A stretch of DNA of 64,000 nucleotides from Segatella maculosa DSM 19339 = JCM 15638 (GCF_000382385.1 NZ_KB908330.1:1-64000); one strand, 5' to 3'. Shown: positions 19,828 to 31,305, counted from the first letter of the stretch. The notes: a model not told the origin generated them from the sequence alone. Translations and numbers: made by a program.

Positions 19828-22800
19828 ATGAATATGGCTTTTAAGAAAGATTCAAAAGTAAAGAATAATTTTACGAAGATTACCATCGGTTTAGCCTCTC
19901 CCGAAGAGATACTGGAAAATTCGTATGGTGAGGTTACCAAGCCCGAAACCATAAATTATCGAACCTATAAGCCCGAACGTGACGGCCTTTTCTGTGAGCG
20001 CATCTTCGGTCCCACGCGCGACTATGAGTGCGCTTGTGGCAAATACAAGCGTATCCGTTACAAGGGCATTGTCTGCGATCGATGTGGTGTAGAGGTCACC
20101 GAGAAGAAAGTTCGCCGTGAACGGTCGGGGCATATCGAACTCGTTGTCCCCGTTGCACACATTTGGTACTTCCGTTCATTGCCCAACAAGATCGGTTATC
20201 TGCTCGGCATGCCGACCAAGAAACTCGATGCTGTCGTTTATTACGAGAAATATATCGTCATCAAGCCCGGTGTCATGGAAGGCAAGAAAGATGCGGATGG
20301 TATCGAACTGAACGGCTCACAAAAGATGGATCTTCTCTCCGAAGAAGAATATTTCGACATTCTCGACCATCAAGTCGACCCCAACAACGACTATCTTGAC
20401 GACAATGATCCCAATAAGTTCATTGCCAAGATGGGTGCAGAGGCCATCTACGATTTGTTGAGAGACCTTGATCTCGACAGTCTGAGTTATGAACTCCGCG
20501 ACCGTGCCAACAATGACAGCAGTCAGCAGCGCAAGGCCGAGGCGCTGAAACGCTTGCAGGTCGTAGAAGCCTTCCGTGCCTCACAAGGTATCAACAGACC
20601 GGAGTGGATGATTTTGAAGATTGTTCCGGTGATTCCTCCCGAACTTCGCCCACTGGTTCCGTTGGATGGTGGTCGTTTCGCAACTTCCGACCTCAACGAT
20701 CTCTATCGTCGTGTCATCATTCGTAACAACCGTTTGAAGCGACTAATGGAAATTAAGGCACCGGAAGTCATTCTGCGCAATGAAAAGCGTATGCTTCAGG
20801 AAGCCGTAGACTCGCTGTTCGACAACTCGCGCAAGGCTTCAGCCGTGAAGAGTGAGAGCAACCGTCCGTTGAAATCCCTGTCCGATTCTCTGAAAGGTAA
20901 GCAAGGACGCTTCCGTCAGAACCTCCTTGGCAAGCGTGTCGACTATTCTGCACGCTCCGTCATTGTTGTTGGCCCCGAATTGAAGATGGGTGAATGTGGT
21001 TTACCAAAGCTGATGGCAGCCGAACTCTACAAACCGTTCATCATTCGCAAGCTCATCGAGCGCGGCATCGTGAAGACCGTGAAGAGTGCCAAGAAGATTG
21101 TAGACCGCCGCGAGCCGGTTATCTGGGATATTCTTGAGAACGTGATGAAAGGTCACCCCGTCATGCTGAACCGTGCGCCGACACTTCACCGTCTGGGTAT
21201 ACAGGCATTCCAGCCCAAACTCATCGAAGGAAAGGCCATTCAGTTGCACCCGCTGGCTTGTACGGCGTTCAATGCCGACTTCGATGGCGACCAAATGGCC
21301 GTCCATCTTCCATTGAGCAATGAAGCCGTGCTCGAAGCGCAGATCCTGATGCTTCAAAGTCACAACATTCTCAACCCTGCCAATGGTGCACCTATCACCG
21401 TTCCGTCTCAAGACATGGTGCTCGGTCTGTACTATATCACCAAGTTGCGTCCGGGGGCAAAGGGCGAAGGACTCAAGTTCTATGGCCCTGAAGAGGCCAT
21501 CATTGCTCACAATGAAGGCCGTTGCGACCTGCATGCCAAGATAAATTGCGTGGTTGACGACTTGATTGACGGTAAACCCGTCCGTCATATGGTAGCGACT
21601 TCCGTTGGTCGGGTCATCGTCAATCAGATTATCCCTGATGAAGTAGGGTTCTTCAACGACATCATCTCAAAGAAAACCCTGCGTAGCATCATCTCCGATG
21701 TCATCAAAGCGGTCGGTATGGCACGTGCCTGCGCATTCCTCGATGGTATCAAGAACTTGGGTTATCGCATGGCCTACACTGCCGGTCTGTCGTTCAACCT
21801 CGACGATATCATTATCCCCGAGGAGAAGGCAGGCATCGTCAGCAAGGGACAGACTGAAGTCGACCAGATCAAAGCCAACTACGAGATGGGCTTCATCACC
21901 GATACCGAACGCTACAATCAGGTCATCGACGCATGGACACACGTTAACAACGACCTTGGAAACCTCTTGATGAAGCAGATGACAGAGGCCGACCAAGGCT
22001 TTAACGCTGTTTACATGATGCTCGACTCAGGAGCCCGTGGTTCAAAAGACCAAATCAAGCAGCTTTCGGGTATGCGTGGACTGATGGCCAAGCCGCAGAA
22101 AGCCGGTGCCGAGGGTCAGCAAATCATCGAGAACCCAATTCTTTCCAACTTCAAAGAGGGAATGTCCGTGCTCGAATACTTCATTTCGTCTCACGGTGCC
22201 CGCAAGGGTCTGGCCGATACGGCCATGAAGACGGCCGATGCCGGATACCTGACACGCCGTCTTGTCGATGTTTCCCATGATGTCATCATCACCGAGGAAG
22301 ACTGTGGCACGTTGCGTGGCCTCGAATGTCGGGCATTGAAGAATGGTAACGAGGTCATCTCCACGCTCTACGAGCGCATCTTGGGCCGTGTTTCCGTCCA
22401 TGATGTCATCCACCCGACAACAGGTGAGGTCATTGTAAGGGCCGGCGAGGAAATCAGTGAGGCCAAGGCCAAGGTCATCGATGAGTCACCTATCGAGATG
22501 GTTGAAATCCGTTCGGTGCTTACCTGCGAAAGCAAGCGCGGTGTCTGCATGAAATGTTACGGTCGAAACCTTGCTACTGCCCGCATGGTTCAGCTTGGCG
22601 AGGCAGCCGGTGTCATTGCAGCTCAGGCGATTGGTGAGCCGGGTACACAGCTTACGCTGCGAACCTTCCACGCCGGAGGAGTTGCCGGTAACGCCGCAGC
22701 CAATGCAAGCATCGTCGCAAAGAACGATGCTAAGGTCGAATTCGACGAGATTCGCACCGTTCCATTCACCGATGAGGACGACAAGGAGTGCCAGATGGTC

Positions 22801-24156
22801 GTGAGCCGACTGGCCGAAGTACGCTTCATCGACCCGAATACCGAGATTGTTTTGAGCACATTGAACGTTCCCTACGGTTCTTCGCTCTACTTCAAACAGG
22901 GCGATCGCGTGAAACAAGGCGACTTAGTGGCCAAATGGGACCCATTCAATGCCGTTATCGTCACCGAATATGCCGGAACATTGAAGTTCAAAGATGTCGT
23001 TGAAGGCGTCACCTTCCATGCCGAAACCGACGATACGACCGGTCTGACCGAGAAGATTATCACCGAGGCCAAGGACAAATCGAAGGTTCCTACCTGCGAT
23101 ATCATCGGCGCCAACGGCAAAGTGCTCGGCACTTACAACTTCCCTGTAGGCGGACACGTTGTCGTTGAAGACGGTGCAACAGTCAAAACCGGTGCCACAC
23201 TGGTAAAGATTCCGCGTGCAGTTGGCGGTGCCGGCGACATCACTGGTGGTCTGCCGCGCGTGACCGAGCTGTTCGAGGCCCGCAATCCGTCAAATCCTGC
23301 CGTCGTTTCCGAGATTGATGGCGAGGTGACCATGGGCAAAGTGAAGCGCGGAAACCGCGAAATCATCGTCACTTCCAAGACAGGCGACCAAAAGAAATAC
23401 CTTGTTGCGCTGTCACGCCAAGTGTTGGTGCAGGAGCATGACGCCGTCCGGGCGGGCACACCGCTGTCAGATGGTATCATCACACCAAGCGATATCCTTG
23501 CCATCAAGGGTCCGACGGCCGTTCAGGAATACATCGTTAACGAGGTTCAGGACGTATATCGCCTGCAAGGAGTGAAGATCAATGATAAGCACTTCGAGAT
23601 TATCGTGCGCCAGATGATGCGTAAAGTGCGCATTGATGACCCGGGTGACACCACGTTCCTCGAGCAGGAAATGGTCGATAAGCTCGACTTTGCCGAGGAG
23701 AACGACCGCATTTGGGGCAAGAAAGTAGTGACCGACGCCGGAGACTCTGAAGTTCTGAGGCCCGGACAAATCATTTCGGTCCGCAAACTGCGCGATGAGA
23801 ACTCCTCACTGAAGCGCCGTGACCTGAAACCCGTTCAGGTGCGCGATGCCGTTGCAGCCACATCGACCCAGATTCTACAAGGCATCACGCGTGCGGCCCT
23901 TGCAACCAAGAGTTTCATGAGTGCCGCTTCGTTCCAAGAGACCACCAAGGTGCTCAACGAAGCAGCCATCCGTGGCAAGCAAGACCGGCTCGAAGGCATG
24001 AAAGAGAACGTCATCTGCGGCCACTTGATTCCTGCGGGAACGGGTCTCCGCCAGTGGGACAAGCTCATCGTTGGCTCGAAAGAGGAATACGAACGCATGC
24101 AAGCCAACCGCAAGAATGTGCTCGACTTCTCCGAACAGAGCGTCGTTACGGAATAA
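19828..24156 (+). CDS. rpoC: DNA-directed RNA polymerase subunit beta'
   Basis: 1442 residues. N-terminal zinc site ([20 protein letters not shown]), Mg-binding loop [12 protein letters not shown], bridge-helix/trigger-loop region ([19 protein letters not shown] and later [16 protein letters not shown]), second zinc site ([15 protein letters not shown]). Translation could also begin at the second ATG (19834, MAFKKDSK), which resembles other Bacteroidetes RpoC starts more closely. The gene ends 21 bp before a strong intrinsic terminator. Confidence 0.97.
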   Translation: MNMAFKKDSKVKNNFTKITIGLASPEEILENSYGEVTKPETINYRTYKPERDGLFCERIFGPTRDYECACGKYKRIRYKGIVCDRCGVEVTEKKVRRERSGHIELVVPVAHIWYFRSLPNKIGYLLGMPTKKLDAVVYYEKYIVIKPGVMEGKKDADGIELNGSQKMDLLSEEEYFDILDHQVDPNNDYLDDNDPNKFIAKMGAEAIYDLLRDLDLDSLSYELRDRANNDSSQQRKAEALKRLQVVEAFRASQGINRPEWMILKIVPVIPPELRPLVPLDGGRFATSDLNDLYRRVIIRNNRLKRLMEIKAPEVILRNEKRMLQEAVDSLFDNSRKASAVKSESNRPLKSLSDSLKGKQGRFRQNLLGKRVDYSARSVIVVGPELKMGECGLPKLMAAELYKPFIIRKLIERGIVKTVKSAKKIVDRREPVIWDILENVMKGHPVMLNRAPTLHRLGIQAFQPKLIEGKAIQLHPLACTAFNADFDGDQMAVHLPLSNEAVLEAQILMLQSHNILNPANGAPITVPSQDMVLGLYYITKLRPGAKGEGLKFYGPEEAIIAHNEGRCDLHAKINCVVDDLIDGKPVRHMVATSVGRVIVNQIIPDEVGFFNDIISKKTLRSIISDVIKAVGMARACAFLDGIKNLGYRMAYTAGLSFNLDDIIIPEEKAGIVSKGQTEVDQIKANYEMGFITDTERYNQVIDAWTHVNNDLGNLLMKQMTEADQGFNAVYMMLDSGARGSKDQIKQLSGMRGLMAKPQKAGAEGQQIIENPILSNFKEGMSVLEYFISSHGARKGLADTAMKTADAGYLTRRLVDVSHDVIITEEDCGTLRGLECRALKNGNEVISTLYERILGRVSVHDVIHPTTGEVIVRAGEEISEAKAKVIDESPIEMVEIRSVLTCESKRGVCMKCYGRNLATARMVQLGEAAGVIAAQAIGEPGTQLTLRTFHAGGVAGNAAANASIVAKNDAKVEFDEIRTVPFTDEDDKECQMVVSRLAEVRFIDPNTEIVLSTLNVPYGSSLYFKQGDRVKQGDLVAKWDPFNAVIVTEYAGTLKFKDVVEGVTFHAETDDTTGLTEKIITEAKDKSKVPTCDIIGANGKVLGTYNFPVGGHVVVEDGATVKTGATLVKIPRAVGGAGDITGGLPRVTELFEARNPSNPAVVSEIDGEVTMGKVKRGNREIIVTSKTGDQKKYLVALSRQVLVQEHDAVRAGTPLSDGIITPSDILAIKGPTAVQEYIVNEVQDVYRLQGVKINDKHFEIIVRQMMRKVRIDDPGDTTFLEQEMVDKLDFAEENDRIWGKKVVTDAGDSEVLRPGQIISVRKLRDENSSLKRRDLKPVQVRDAVAATSTQILQGITRAALATKSFMSAASFQETTKVLNEAAIRGKQDRLEGMKENVICGHLIPAGTGLRQWDKLIVGSKEEYERMQANRKNVLDFSEQSVVTE

Positions 24157-24177
24157 ATTTCCGTTAAGATAGCTATG

Positions 24178-24220
24178 AAAAAAGGCTATGACATTTATTG
24201 TCATAGCCTTTTTTGTTTTT
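24178..24220 (+). terminator. Intrinsic terminator after rpoC
   Basis: AAAAAAGGCTATGACA (24178-24193) and TGTCATAGCCTTTTTT (24199-24214) form a perfect 16-bp stem with a 5-nt loop, followed by GTTTTT. It is symmetric, so it may act on both strands, and it closes the ribosomal/RNA polymerase cluster. Confidence 0.92.
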
Positions 24221-24221
24221 C

Positions 24222-24636
24222 AATATCAGTCCTATTACCGCGCAATATAACCCATTTCGTCGCGCAATATGGCTGAGATTGTACTGTAAAATGGCTGATA
24301 TTGAAATGCAGGATATAAGTTATTGATTTCCAATGATTAGTCCTTAAACTTTTGTTCTCTTAACGGCAAGCGGTATATCAAAGAAAATCATAGGATATCC
24401 AAGAATATTTTATAACTCAATATAGCTGAAATTGCAATGCAATGGGGCCAAGGCGGGTATGTAGGGACGCACGACTCGTGCGTCCGCTCAAGCAGAATAG
24501 CAAACGAATATGCATGGTTGTTAGGGCAAACACATGGGCCGTACATCCCTGCATACATTCGCATAACCCATAATCTCACTCATCTTGCGCTCCGACATGA
24601 GTGCGCTTGCATTGGGACACAAGCTGCAAAATGGGG
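24222..24636. repeat. Intergenic repeat block: ATATCAGCC-type and GGACGCACGG-type palindromes
   Basis: No gene is seen between rpoC and the glycosyltransferase. 24222-24303 holds a cluster of ATATCAGTCC/GGCTGATATT palindromes separated by CGCGCAATAT. 24461-24495 holds GTAGGGACGCACGACTCGTG and continues CGTCCGC; a diverged inverted partner (GGGCCGTACATCCCTGCATA) lies at about 24536-24556. Both families recur between other operons in the window. Confidence 0.75.
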
Positions 24637-25449
24637 CTATCGCTTGCCCGTAATGGCATAAAACACCTGCTTATGCCATGGACGCGAAAGGATTCTATTG
24701 AGCTGATCCTTGTATCGTTTCACCGTTTTAAGGTAAAACTCCTCGAAATAAGTGTCTTCGTTCTTCAGTATATGAATCAAGGCTGCCTCCGTATACTGCT
24801 CCATGATGGCCGCATCGCGCGTGATATTGCCGCCATGTATCCTGTACATCACGAGTGGTTTGTCGATGAAACACACCTTGGGGTGGCGTTTGAACACCTC
24901 CAGCCACATTACCCAGTCTTCTTTCGCCCGCAGGAAATCCTTGAAAGTGAGCCCGCGCAGTATCTCTTTCGTAAAACAAAAGCAATGCGGAGGCACCGTG
25001 AAATCGATGTCCCATTGCAGCAACAGGTTCTTATACGTGAAGTCGTACCTCGACAAATCGCTGAAAGGAGGCTGCGGCTTGCCGTTATGTTCTTCCGAAA
25101 AATTCGTGACCACGACATCGCATTTCTCCCTTTCGAAAGCCTTCACGCTCTCTTCGAGCTTTGTTGGTCGCAGGATATCGTCACCGTCTAAGAACTGGAT
25201 CCATTCGCCTTCGGCCTTACTCAATCCCGTATTGCGTGCGCCGGCGCACCCTTTGTTCGCCTGAAACACATACTTGAAGCGGGCATCTTTCGCTTGCCAT
25301 CCCTTGGCAATCTGGGCCGAAGTGTCGGTAGAACCGTCGTCAACGATGATACATTCCCAATCGGGACAAGTCTGCTGGGCCACACTGTTCAGGCATTCGT
25401 CGAGGAAAGCCTCTTGATTGTAGCACGTTACGATAACTGATGTCTTCAT
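24637..25449 (-). CDS. Family 2 glycosyltransferase
   Basis: 270 residues of GT-A fold: KTSVIVTCYNQEAFLDECLN, VDDGSTDTS, NKGCAGARNTGL, and the metal-binding DGDD (FLDGDD). A likely catalytic-base region is KEDWVMW. Enzymes of this type transfer sugar from a nucleotide donor in lipopolysaccharide or capsule synthesis at the cytoplasmic membrane. Its start overlaps the stop of the upstream gene (25446-25449), so the two are coupled. Donor and acceptor cannot be read from sequence. Confidence 0.88.
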   Translation of the reverse strand: MKTSVIVTCYNQEAFLDECLNSVAQQTCPDWECIIVDDGSTDTSAQIAKGWQAKDARFKYVFQANKGCAGARNTGLSKAEGEWIQFLDGDDILRPTKLEESVKAFEREKCDVVVTNFSEEHNGKPQPPFSDLSRYDFTYKNLLLQWDIDFTVPPHCFCFTKEILRGLTFKDFLRAKEDWVMWLEVFKRHPKVCFIDKPLVMYRIHGGNITRDAAIMEQYTEAALIHILKNEDTYFEEFYLKTVKRYKDQLNRILSRPWHKQVFYAITGKR

Positions 25450-26489
25450 GTCTTACTGTTTGTTGCCTGATATGGAGGTAGGTCCAAGGCATACCTCAAC
25501 CAGTTTGTGAAACTATATTTTTGCTTGATTTCTTCGGAAAGCGGCATGTAAGGACCCGCAAGGAATGCTCCAAGTCCATCGAAGCAGCCGTCTTCGACCA
25601 CAAAAATGTTCTCCGGACGATAGAAGTCATACCGTTTGACACTCTTATTGTCGGTAATCAGCTTCTTACTATACCTGATAGCCTCGAACACCCTGAACGA
25701 TAATCCACTGTGTTCGCAGGCCTTGATGTCGAGCAGTATACCTGCTTTTTGCGACGCTTTCAGGTAGGTAAGGAAGTCGACTCCCTTCTTTGAAAAGGTG
25801 ATAATGGGGTGTTCGAACGCCACTGAACGCCACCCCAGCACCAAATGAATGTTCAACGTGAGGTTGTATTTCTGGAGTTCGTCTACCATCTTCAGCAGCG
25901 AGCCCACGCGGTTCTCTAAATAAGCCCCCGCATACATTACTTCCGTGGGGTTCACCTCTACATTGGGCATCGGAAAATCGAAGTAGAAATTGGTACACGA
26001 CAGCAGGTTCGGGTAGCGCGACTTGTACTTTGGCGCGTCATTGGGGTCGAAAACAAAGAAGCGATCAAAGCAAGGTATCACCTCAAACACCCGCGGAAAC
26101 CGCTCCAAACCGTCCCATTGGTAGCCCGTCGTCTTGACGGCAACGCGCAACAGCTCGTCGATGGTCGCCGGTTCCAGCATGTCGGGACGCATCACAATGG
26201 CATAGTCGAAATACTTCGAGTGGAAACGCCGCAGCACCTGCCCCACCCTTTTGGAATAATAAGCGGCTGCTATCCGCTTTTTATACTCCTTTCGGCCGAG
26301 AATATGCTTCAGCACGAAATTCACCATCAGCGTCTTGAACGTGTGCCTGAACTTGGGAGCCAGCACAATGGCCTTGTTGAACCCCAAATATTTGAGGTTT
26401 TTCTCGATGGCCTTGTAGAGTTCGAACTCCGGGGGCAATATGACGACGAGCTTCTTATCGTGATTTGTCATTTCATTAAACTTTACCAA
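25446..26489 (-). CDS. Putative LPS/polysaccharide biosynthesis glycosyltransferase-like protein, 347 aa
   Basis: Soluble protein without membrane segments. It has a Rossmann-like start (KKLVVILPPEFELYKAIEKN, YLGFNKAIVLAP) and a C-terminal half resembling retaining GT-B enzymes (LDIKACEHSGLSFRVFEAIR, YSKKLITDNKSV), where the GLSxRxFEA stretch recalls the donor-binding site. An alternative start is the ATG at 26471 (MTNHDKK). It forms a two-gene unit with the family 2 enzyme. The assignment to lipopolysaccharide synthesis rests on this pairing and the fold pattern. Confidence 0.6.
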   Translation of the reverse strand: MVKFNEMTNHDKKLVVILPPEFELYKAIEKNLKYLGFNKAIVLAPKFRHTFKTLMVNFVLKHILGRKEYKKRIAAAYYSKRVGQVLRRFHSKYFDYAIVMRPDMLEPATIDELLRVAVKTTGYQWDGLERFPRVFEVIPCFDRFFVFDPNDAPKYKSRYPNLLSCTNFYFDFPMPNVEVNPTEVMYAGAYLENRVGSLLKMVDELQKYNLTLNIHLVLGWRSVAFEHPIITFSKKGVDFLTYLKASQKAGILLDIKACEHSGLSFRVFEAIRYSKKLITDNKSVKRYDFYRPENIFVVEDGCFDGLGAFLAGPYMPLSEEIKQKYSFTNWLRYALDLPPYQATNSKT

Positions 26490-26927
26490 ACTCCGCTACA
26501 GTAGGAAAAATAGCTCGCTTTGGGCTAACAGACAATGGCAAAAGTCGTGCCACGACCTGTCGTTCGTGCCGGGTTGGCATAGAATTTTCTCGTATTTATA
26601 ACGGAAAATCCTTGCATTTATTTCGTAAAAACGGGTTCTTGTCTCGCAGTAAAACCCGTTTTCGGTGGGTCTTGCAGCTGAATTGGCAAGCAATCTGATG
26701 GACAACTATTGCGCTGTCGGCTAGAAATAGCTTACAAGAGCCTTTAGTTGATATTACTCGCAAGGAAACATCGACGAGCAAGAAGCCTGAGCGGACGCAC
26801 GAGCCGCACGTTCCAACATACCAACGAGGAAGCATTGGGGAGCAAGCTGGGCAGACCTTCTGCAAGATTGACACTATTCTTGGGGAGAATATTCTTATTA
26901 TTCGATGTTTTAATCCTGTTTTTTCAG
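26490..26927. other. Non-coding region with one GGACGCACGG-type repeat
   Basis: Divergent spacer between the glycosyltransferase pair and priA. 26787-26820 has a half copy of the palindromic repeat (GAGCGGACGCACGAGCCGCA). No other gene or structure is recognised. Confidence 0.45.
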
Positions 26928-26935
26928 TAACTTTG
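26928..26935 (+). promoter_or_regulatory. -7 box of the priA promoter
   Basis: TAACTTTG ends 7 bp before the priA ATG, so transcription would start only about 2-4 nt before the start codon. A clear -33 element is not seen at the right distance. Confidence 0.5.
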
Positions 26936-26942
26936 CAAGCGC

Positions 26943-29213
26943 ATGAAATATGTCGAGGTCGTACTTCCGTTGCCCTTGGACGGGCTTTTCACCTATTCCG
27001 TTGCCGGAGACTCGGAGACAATGGTAAGGGAAGGCTGTCGTGTACTCGTGCCGTTGGGCAAGAGCAAGCGGTATGTCGGCATCGTGATGCACGTGGTTGA
27101 GGTGGAACCCGCGTTCGATGTGAAGCCGATTGTAGCGGTGGTCGACCGACAACCCATCTTGCTTCCCCGGCAAATGCGGCTGTGGCAATGGATTTCCGAC
27201 TACTATCTTTCGCCCTTGGGCGACATCTACAAGGCGGCGTTGCCGGCGGGATTGAAGGCCGAGGAGGGCTATAAGCCGAAGACGGAGACCTATGTCACGC
27301 TCGCTGAAGCCTACCGTAGCGAGCAAGCCTTGCATGTAGCCCTGAACATTTTGGCGCGTGCCACGAAGCAATTCAAGGCCTTTACGGATTTTCTTTCGCT
27401 GTCGCATTGGGACTCACTGTCGGGAAATACGGCGCAAGAACCATTGACTGAACTCACACGCGAAGAGCTGATGAACGCCGCGAACTGCTCTTCTACGGTC
27501 GTCAAGGCGCTCGTCGACCGCAAAATGCTCAGCCTTTACGAGCGAGAAGTGGGACGACTGAACACTTCCGAGGAGGCACAGGCCAAGCAAATAAAGCCTT
27601 TGAGCGAGGCGCAGGCCAAGGCTTTCTCGGCTATCTGTGCGCAGTTTGCGACGAAGAACGTCGTGCTGTTACACGGTGTTACGTCGAGCGGCAAGACCGA
27701 AATCTATGTGCATCTCATTCAACAAGAGCTCGATCGGGGCCGACAGGTGCTCTATTTGTTGCCCGAAATCGCCTTGACCGTGCAGATGATGAGCCGACTG
27801 AAAAAGGTTTTCGGCAGTCGTTTGGGCATTTACCACTCTAAATACAGCGACGCCGAACGCGTTGAAATCTGGAAAAAACAGCTTTCTGATGCGCCTTACG
27901 ACATTATTTTGGGTGCGCGCAGTGCCGTTTTTCTTCCTTTTAAAAGCTTGGGACTCGTGATTATCGACGAGGAACACGAGACGAGTTTCAAGCAACAAGA
28001 GCCGTCTCCCCGCTATCATGCACGCAGTGCGGCCATCATGCTGGCGGCAATGTACCAAGCCAAGACCTTGCTCGGCACGGCTACGCCCTCGATGGAAAGC
28101 TATTTTAATGCGCAGCAGGGCAAATATGGGCTCGTGACGCTCTCCACACGGTTTAAGAACATCGGGCTGCCTGAAATCGAAGTCGTGGACATTAAAGACC
28201 TGCAACACCGAAAGATGATGACAGGACCATTCTCTCCTCGCCTGTTAGAGGCCATACGCAAAGCGATGTCCGAAGAAAAGCAAGTCATTTTGTTTCAGAA
28301 TCGCCGCGGTTTCGCGCCAAGAATAGAATGTAAAGACTGCGGTTGGGTGCCGAAATGTACGAACTGCGACGTCACACTCACCTATCACAAGCAGTTCAAC
28401 CAGCTCTCCTGCCATTATTGCGGCTTCACATACGGCGTTCCGGAGACGTGTCCCAAGTGCGGCGGCGTGCATCTCACGGGGCGAGGTTACGGCACAGAGA
28501 AGATAGAAGACAAGGTGAGAGAACTCTTTCCCGAGGCCCGCATCGCCCGAATGGACCTTGATACGACGCATACACGCAATGCCTACGAGCGGATTATCGA
28601 CGACTTCTCGGCCGGCCGCACGAATATTCTCATCGGAACACAGATGATTAGCAAGGGACTTGACTTCGATAACGTCAATGTGGTGGGCATTCTCGATGCC
28701 GACGCCATGCTCAACTATCCCGATTTCCGTGCCTACGAACATGCTTTCATGATGATGAGCCAAGTGAGTGGGCGTGCTGGTCGGAAAGGTCGGCGCGGAT
28801 TGGTCGTCCTACAGACCAAGAATGCAGACCTACCTGTTATCAATCAGGTGGTGAACCACGATTTCAAAGCGTTCGCCCGCGACTTGCTTGACGAGCGATC
28901 GCTGTTCCATTATCCGCCTTTCTACCATTTGGTGTACGTCTACCTCAAGCATGCCAAGAACGAAGTGGTAGAAACGGCCTCGCTGGAGATGGGCGGTCGG
29001 CTCCGACAATACTTTGCCGACCGTGTACTCGGGCCCGACAAACCCGCCGTAGCCCGTGTGAAGACGATGCATATCCGTAAGATTGTCATCAAACTTGAGA
29101 GCAGTATCGACCGAAACCGAGTGCGAGAGGCCTTACGTTACGTCCAAAAACAAATGATGCAGGACAAGCATTACGCCGCCCTGCACATATATTATGATGT
29201 CGATCCGCTGTAG
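26943..29213 (+). CDS. priA: Primosomal protein N' (replication restart helicase PriA)
   Basis: 756 residues. N-terminal DNA-binding domain (YVEVVLPLPLDGLFTYSV), Walker A GVTSSGKTE, DEEH box (VIIDEEHETSFKQQ), the zinc cluster with paired Cys (CKDCGWVPKCTNCD, CHYCGFTYGVPETCPKCGG), and helicase motifs through QVSGRAGRKGRRG. PriA recognises stalled forks and reloads DnaB. The gene is alone on its strand and converges on the FadL-type gene with a 14-bp gap. The ATG at 26943 is only 7 bp from a promoter -7 box. Confidence 0.95.
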   Translation: MKYVEVVLPLPLDGLFTYSVAGDSETMVREGCRVLVPLGKSKRYVGIVMHVVEVEPAFDVKPIVAVVDRQPILLPRQMRLWQWISDYYLSPLGDIYKAALPAGLKAEEGYKPKTETYVTLAEAYRSEQALHVALNILARATKQFKAFTDFLSLSHWDSLSGNTAQEPLTELTREELMNAANCSSTVVKALVDRKMLSLYEREVGRLNTSEEAQAKQIKPLSEAQAKAFSAICAQFATKNVVLLHGVTSSGKTEIYVHLIQQELDRGRQVLYLLPEIALTVQMMSRLKKVFGSRLGIYHSKYSDAERVEIWKKQLSDAPYDIILGARSAVFLPFKSLGLVIIDEEHETSFKQQEPSPRYHARSAAIMLAAMYQAKTLLGTATPSMESYFNAQQGKYGLVTLSTRFKNIGLPEIEVVDIKDLQHRKMMTGPFSPRLLEAIRKAMSEEKQVILFQNRRGFAPRIECKDCGWVPKCTNCDVTLTYHKQFNQLSCHYCGFTYGVPETCPKCGGVHLTGRGYGTEKIEDKVRELFPEARIARMDLDTTHTRNAYERIIDDFSAGRTNILIGTQMISKGLDFDNVNVVGILDADAMLNYPDFRAYEHAFMMMSQVSGRAGRKGRRGLVVLQTKNADLPVINQVVNHDFKAFARDLLDERSLFHYPPFYHLVYVYLKHAKNEVVETASLEMGGRLRQYFADRVLGPDKPAVARVKTMHIRKIVIKLESSIDRNRVREALRYVQKQMMQDKHYAALHIYYDVDPL

Positions 29214-29227
29214 ATGCGACGTCAATC

Positions 29228-30769
29228 TCAGAAGTTGATGTCCACTCCGGCCCCGAATACATTGTTGTTTCGGTTGAAGTCGGCCTTGTAAGTGAGTGGT
29301 GTTCCGCCCAAGTTCTCGGTCTTATCGCTCTTGAAATGACTGTAGAACGTGTGGAAGTAGGCCAGATTGAGATCTACTTTCTTGCTTAGATGCAAACAGA
29401 CACCTGCTCCGACAGAGTTGGAATTGGTAACAAACGACTTATCGTCCATGTATTCCTTGGTCAAACCATAGCTTGTGTTCTGCCAACCTGCGCTAACGGT
29501 CACCATTTTGCTTGCATCAAACTCCACACCGGCATTCCATTCCACCGTACCCCGCTTGAGTTTGTCCTCACGGTGCTGATATGAGGTGGCTTGCTTATCG
29601 AAAAAGTAATGGAACCCCGCGTTGATTTTCAACCCATCGACAGGAGTATAGCCCGCACCCACAGCAAGATAGGCCGGAATATCGCTCGCTATCTTCTTTC
29701 CGTCAGCAAATTCGCCGGTCGCTTCTTCTATCTTCTGGTCGAATTGCGTCTTGATGGCCTGCATTGCTCCTGAAATTTGAGGATTGGTCAGCACGGCTTG
29801 GGCCTGAGCAGCCGTCATTCCGGCCTTTACAAACATCACTCCCAAGGTGTTGGGCAGGTTACCGATACTTGGCAACTGGTTCACGGCCTCGTTCTTCAGG
29901 CGCATTCGGGTCTTGAACTCATATTTTGCGGCAAAGTTCCAGCGACCTGTTTTGTAGTCGATACCAAGAACAGGAGTGAAGCCCACGCCCGTTTGGTCAC
30001 AGTTCAGCTGAATGTCCGAAGCATTTGTCTTGCTGGCGTCGAGCATTGTATAGAGCGGCACTTTTCCAACCCTGATATTACGCACGTAACCATAGTAGTT
30101 GCTCATGGCATATACGCCGCGAACGCCGGCAAATACGCTCAGGTCGGGGCGCAAACGATAGGCCGTTCCGAGCGAAAGACTGTAATAATACTGCCGACCA
30201 CGCATATAACTGTCGAAAGCATAGGTGCCTTGCGTGCCAAACATACGGTCGCTGCTCAGTCCTAAACGGCTTCCTGTGGCGTGATCCAAGGCCTTTGCCA
30301 ATCCGGAAACGCCCATTCCAATCTCACCGACAATCTTTTCAAACGACCCAAGACCGTTATCAAAGGTGCATTTTCCGCCACCTCCGGTCACACCGAACAT
30401 GGCTTGAAACGAAAACTTCTTCCAGTTGTAGGCAACCTGAAAGGATGGGAGCACCGGTGCAAAGGCCGTTCCCTTGAATTCACGTGTGGTTGAGGCGTTG
30501 TTTTGGTTATGTCCGAAGAGCAGATAGTCGTTGTTGATCGTTCGGCTTTGGAAAACAAGCTGCCAATTCAATGAAAGATGCAACCCATCTTCCATAAATG
30601 CCACGCCAGCAGGGTTGGAATACACACCATCGATGCCGATGGAAGCCTCACGGCTCAACATTCTGTCGAAGGCTACATTTTGATTGGTGTTCGTCAGCAG
30701 GCCACCTGCCCACGTTGTTTGCGACGCTGAGATTGCAATTGCAATGAAAGCGAATTTTAATTTATTCAT
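29228..30769 (-). CDS. OmpP1/FadL/TodX-type outer membrane transporter
   Basis: 513 residues from the ATG at 30769 (MNKLKFAFIAIAISASQTTW, a signal peptide). The frame extends to a TTG at 30799, but that would place the signal peptide internally and overlap the promoter. The mature start (GLLTNTNQNVAFDRMLSREA, then IDGVYSNPAGVAFM) is the FadL hatch pattern, and the last strand ends FGAGVDINF, as for an outer-membrane barrel. Members move hydrophobic molecules such as fatty acids; the substrate here is unknown. Confidence 0.82.
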   Translation of the reverse strand: MNKLKFAFIAIAISASQTTWAGGLLTNTNQNVAFDRMLSREASIGIDGVYSNPAGVAFMEDGLHLSLNWQLVFQSRTINNDYLLFGHNQNNASTTREFKGTAFAPVLPSFQVAYNWKKFSFQAMFGVTGGGGKCTFDNGLGSFEKIVGEIGMGVSGLAKALDHATGSRLGLSSDRMFGTQGTYAFDSYMRGRQYYYSLSLGTAYRLRPDLSVFAGVRGVYAMSNYYGYVRNIRVGKVPLYTMLDASKTNASDIQLNCDQTGVGFTPVLGIDYKTGRWNFAAKYEFKTRMRLKNEAVNQLPSIGNLPNTLGVMFVKAGMTAAQAQAVLTNPQISGAMQAIKTQFDQKIEEATGEFADGKKIASDIPAYLAVGAGYTPVDGLKINAGFHYFFDKQATSYQHREDKLKRGTVEWNAGVEFDASKMVTVSAGWQNTSYGLTKEYMDDKSFVTNSNSVGAGVCLHLSKKVDLNLAYFHTFYSHFKSDKTENLGGTPLTYKADFNRNNNVFGAGVDINF

Positions 30770-30796
30770 CTTTAAAAATCTTAATGAAATTCGTCG

Positions 30797-30804
30797 CAAA
30801 GTTA
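30797..30804 (-). promoter_or_regulatory. -7 box of the FadL-type gene
   Basis: TAACTTTG on the minus strand, 27 bp before the ATG at 30769. A good -33 TTG at 19-21 bp is not obvious. Confidence 0.55.
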
Positions 30805-30995
30805 TCTATATTGTTCTGAATGTCGATATAATTGTCGTTTATTTTAAAATCAGTTAACGTAACGAGGCATTATTCTTGCGCAAATCTCCTTTTTTGTGCA
30901 GGAATGTGGACGCAGTTGATAATAAATGGGGAGCATTTGTTGTTTGATTGTTGACGCATTTGATAAACCATGCGAGCAAATATGCACATTTATTT

Positions 30996-31168
30996 GAGTG
31001 GACGCACGAGCCGTGCGTCCCTACATACAATCAAAATGGTTCGTCGCATCAGTCCGATTGATAATCAACGACTTATATATTGCTTTTCAATCTCACCCAT
31101 TTTACCGCGTAAAATAGGTGAGATTAGCGTGCAAGATGGGTGAGATTAGCGTGCAAAACAGCTGAAGT
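30996..31168. repeat. Two intergenic palindromic repeat families
   Basis: 30996-31028 is a copy of the GTGGACGCACGAGCCGTGCG repeat followed by TCCCTACAT. 31087-31168 carries three half-sites of the second family in the form AATCTCACCC / GGTGAGATT separated by GCGTGCAA. The rest of 30805-31305 shows no gene. Confidence 0.75.
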
Positions 31169-31305
31169 AACACAGCGAAAAAATGGAGAGTGGTGCACTT
31201 CCTCTTCATTTTAAGGAAGCATGCATGCGATTGCCGGTGAGTTGATAGGGTTATGAAGGCAATTTGCATTATCTTTTTAAGGAAACACGCATGGGGTTAT
31301 TGAGG

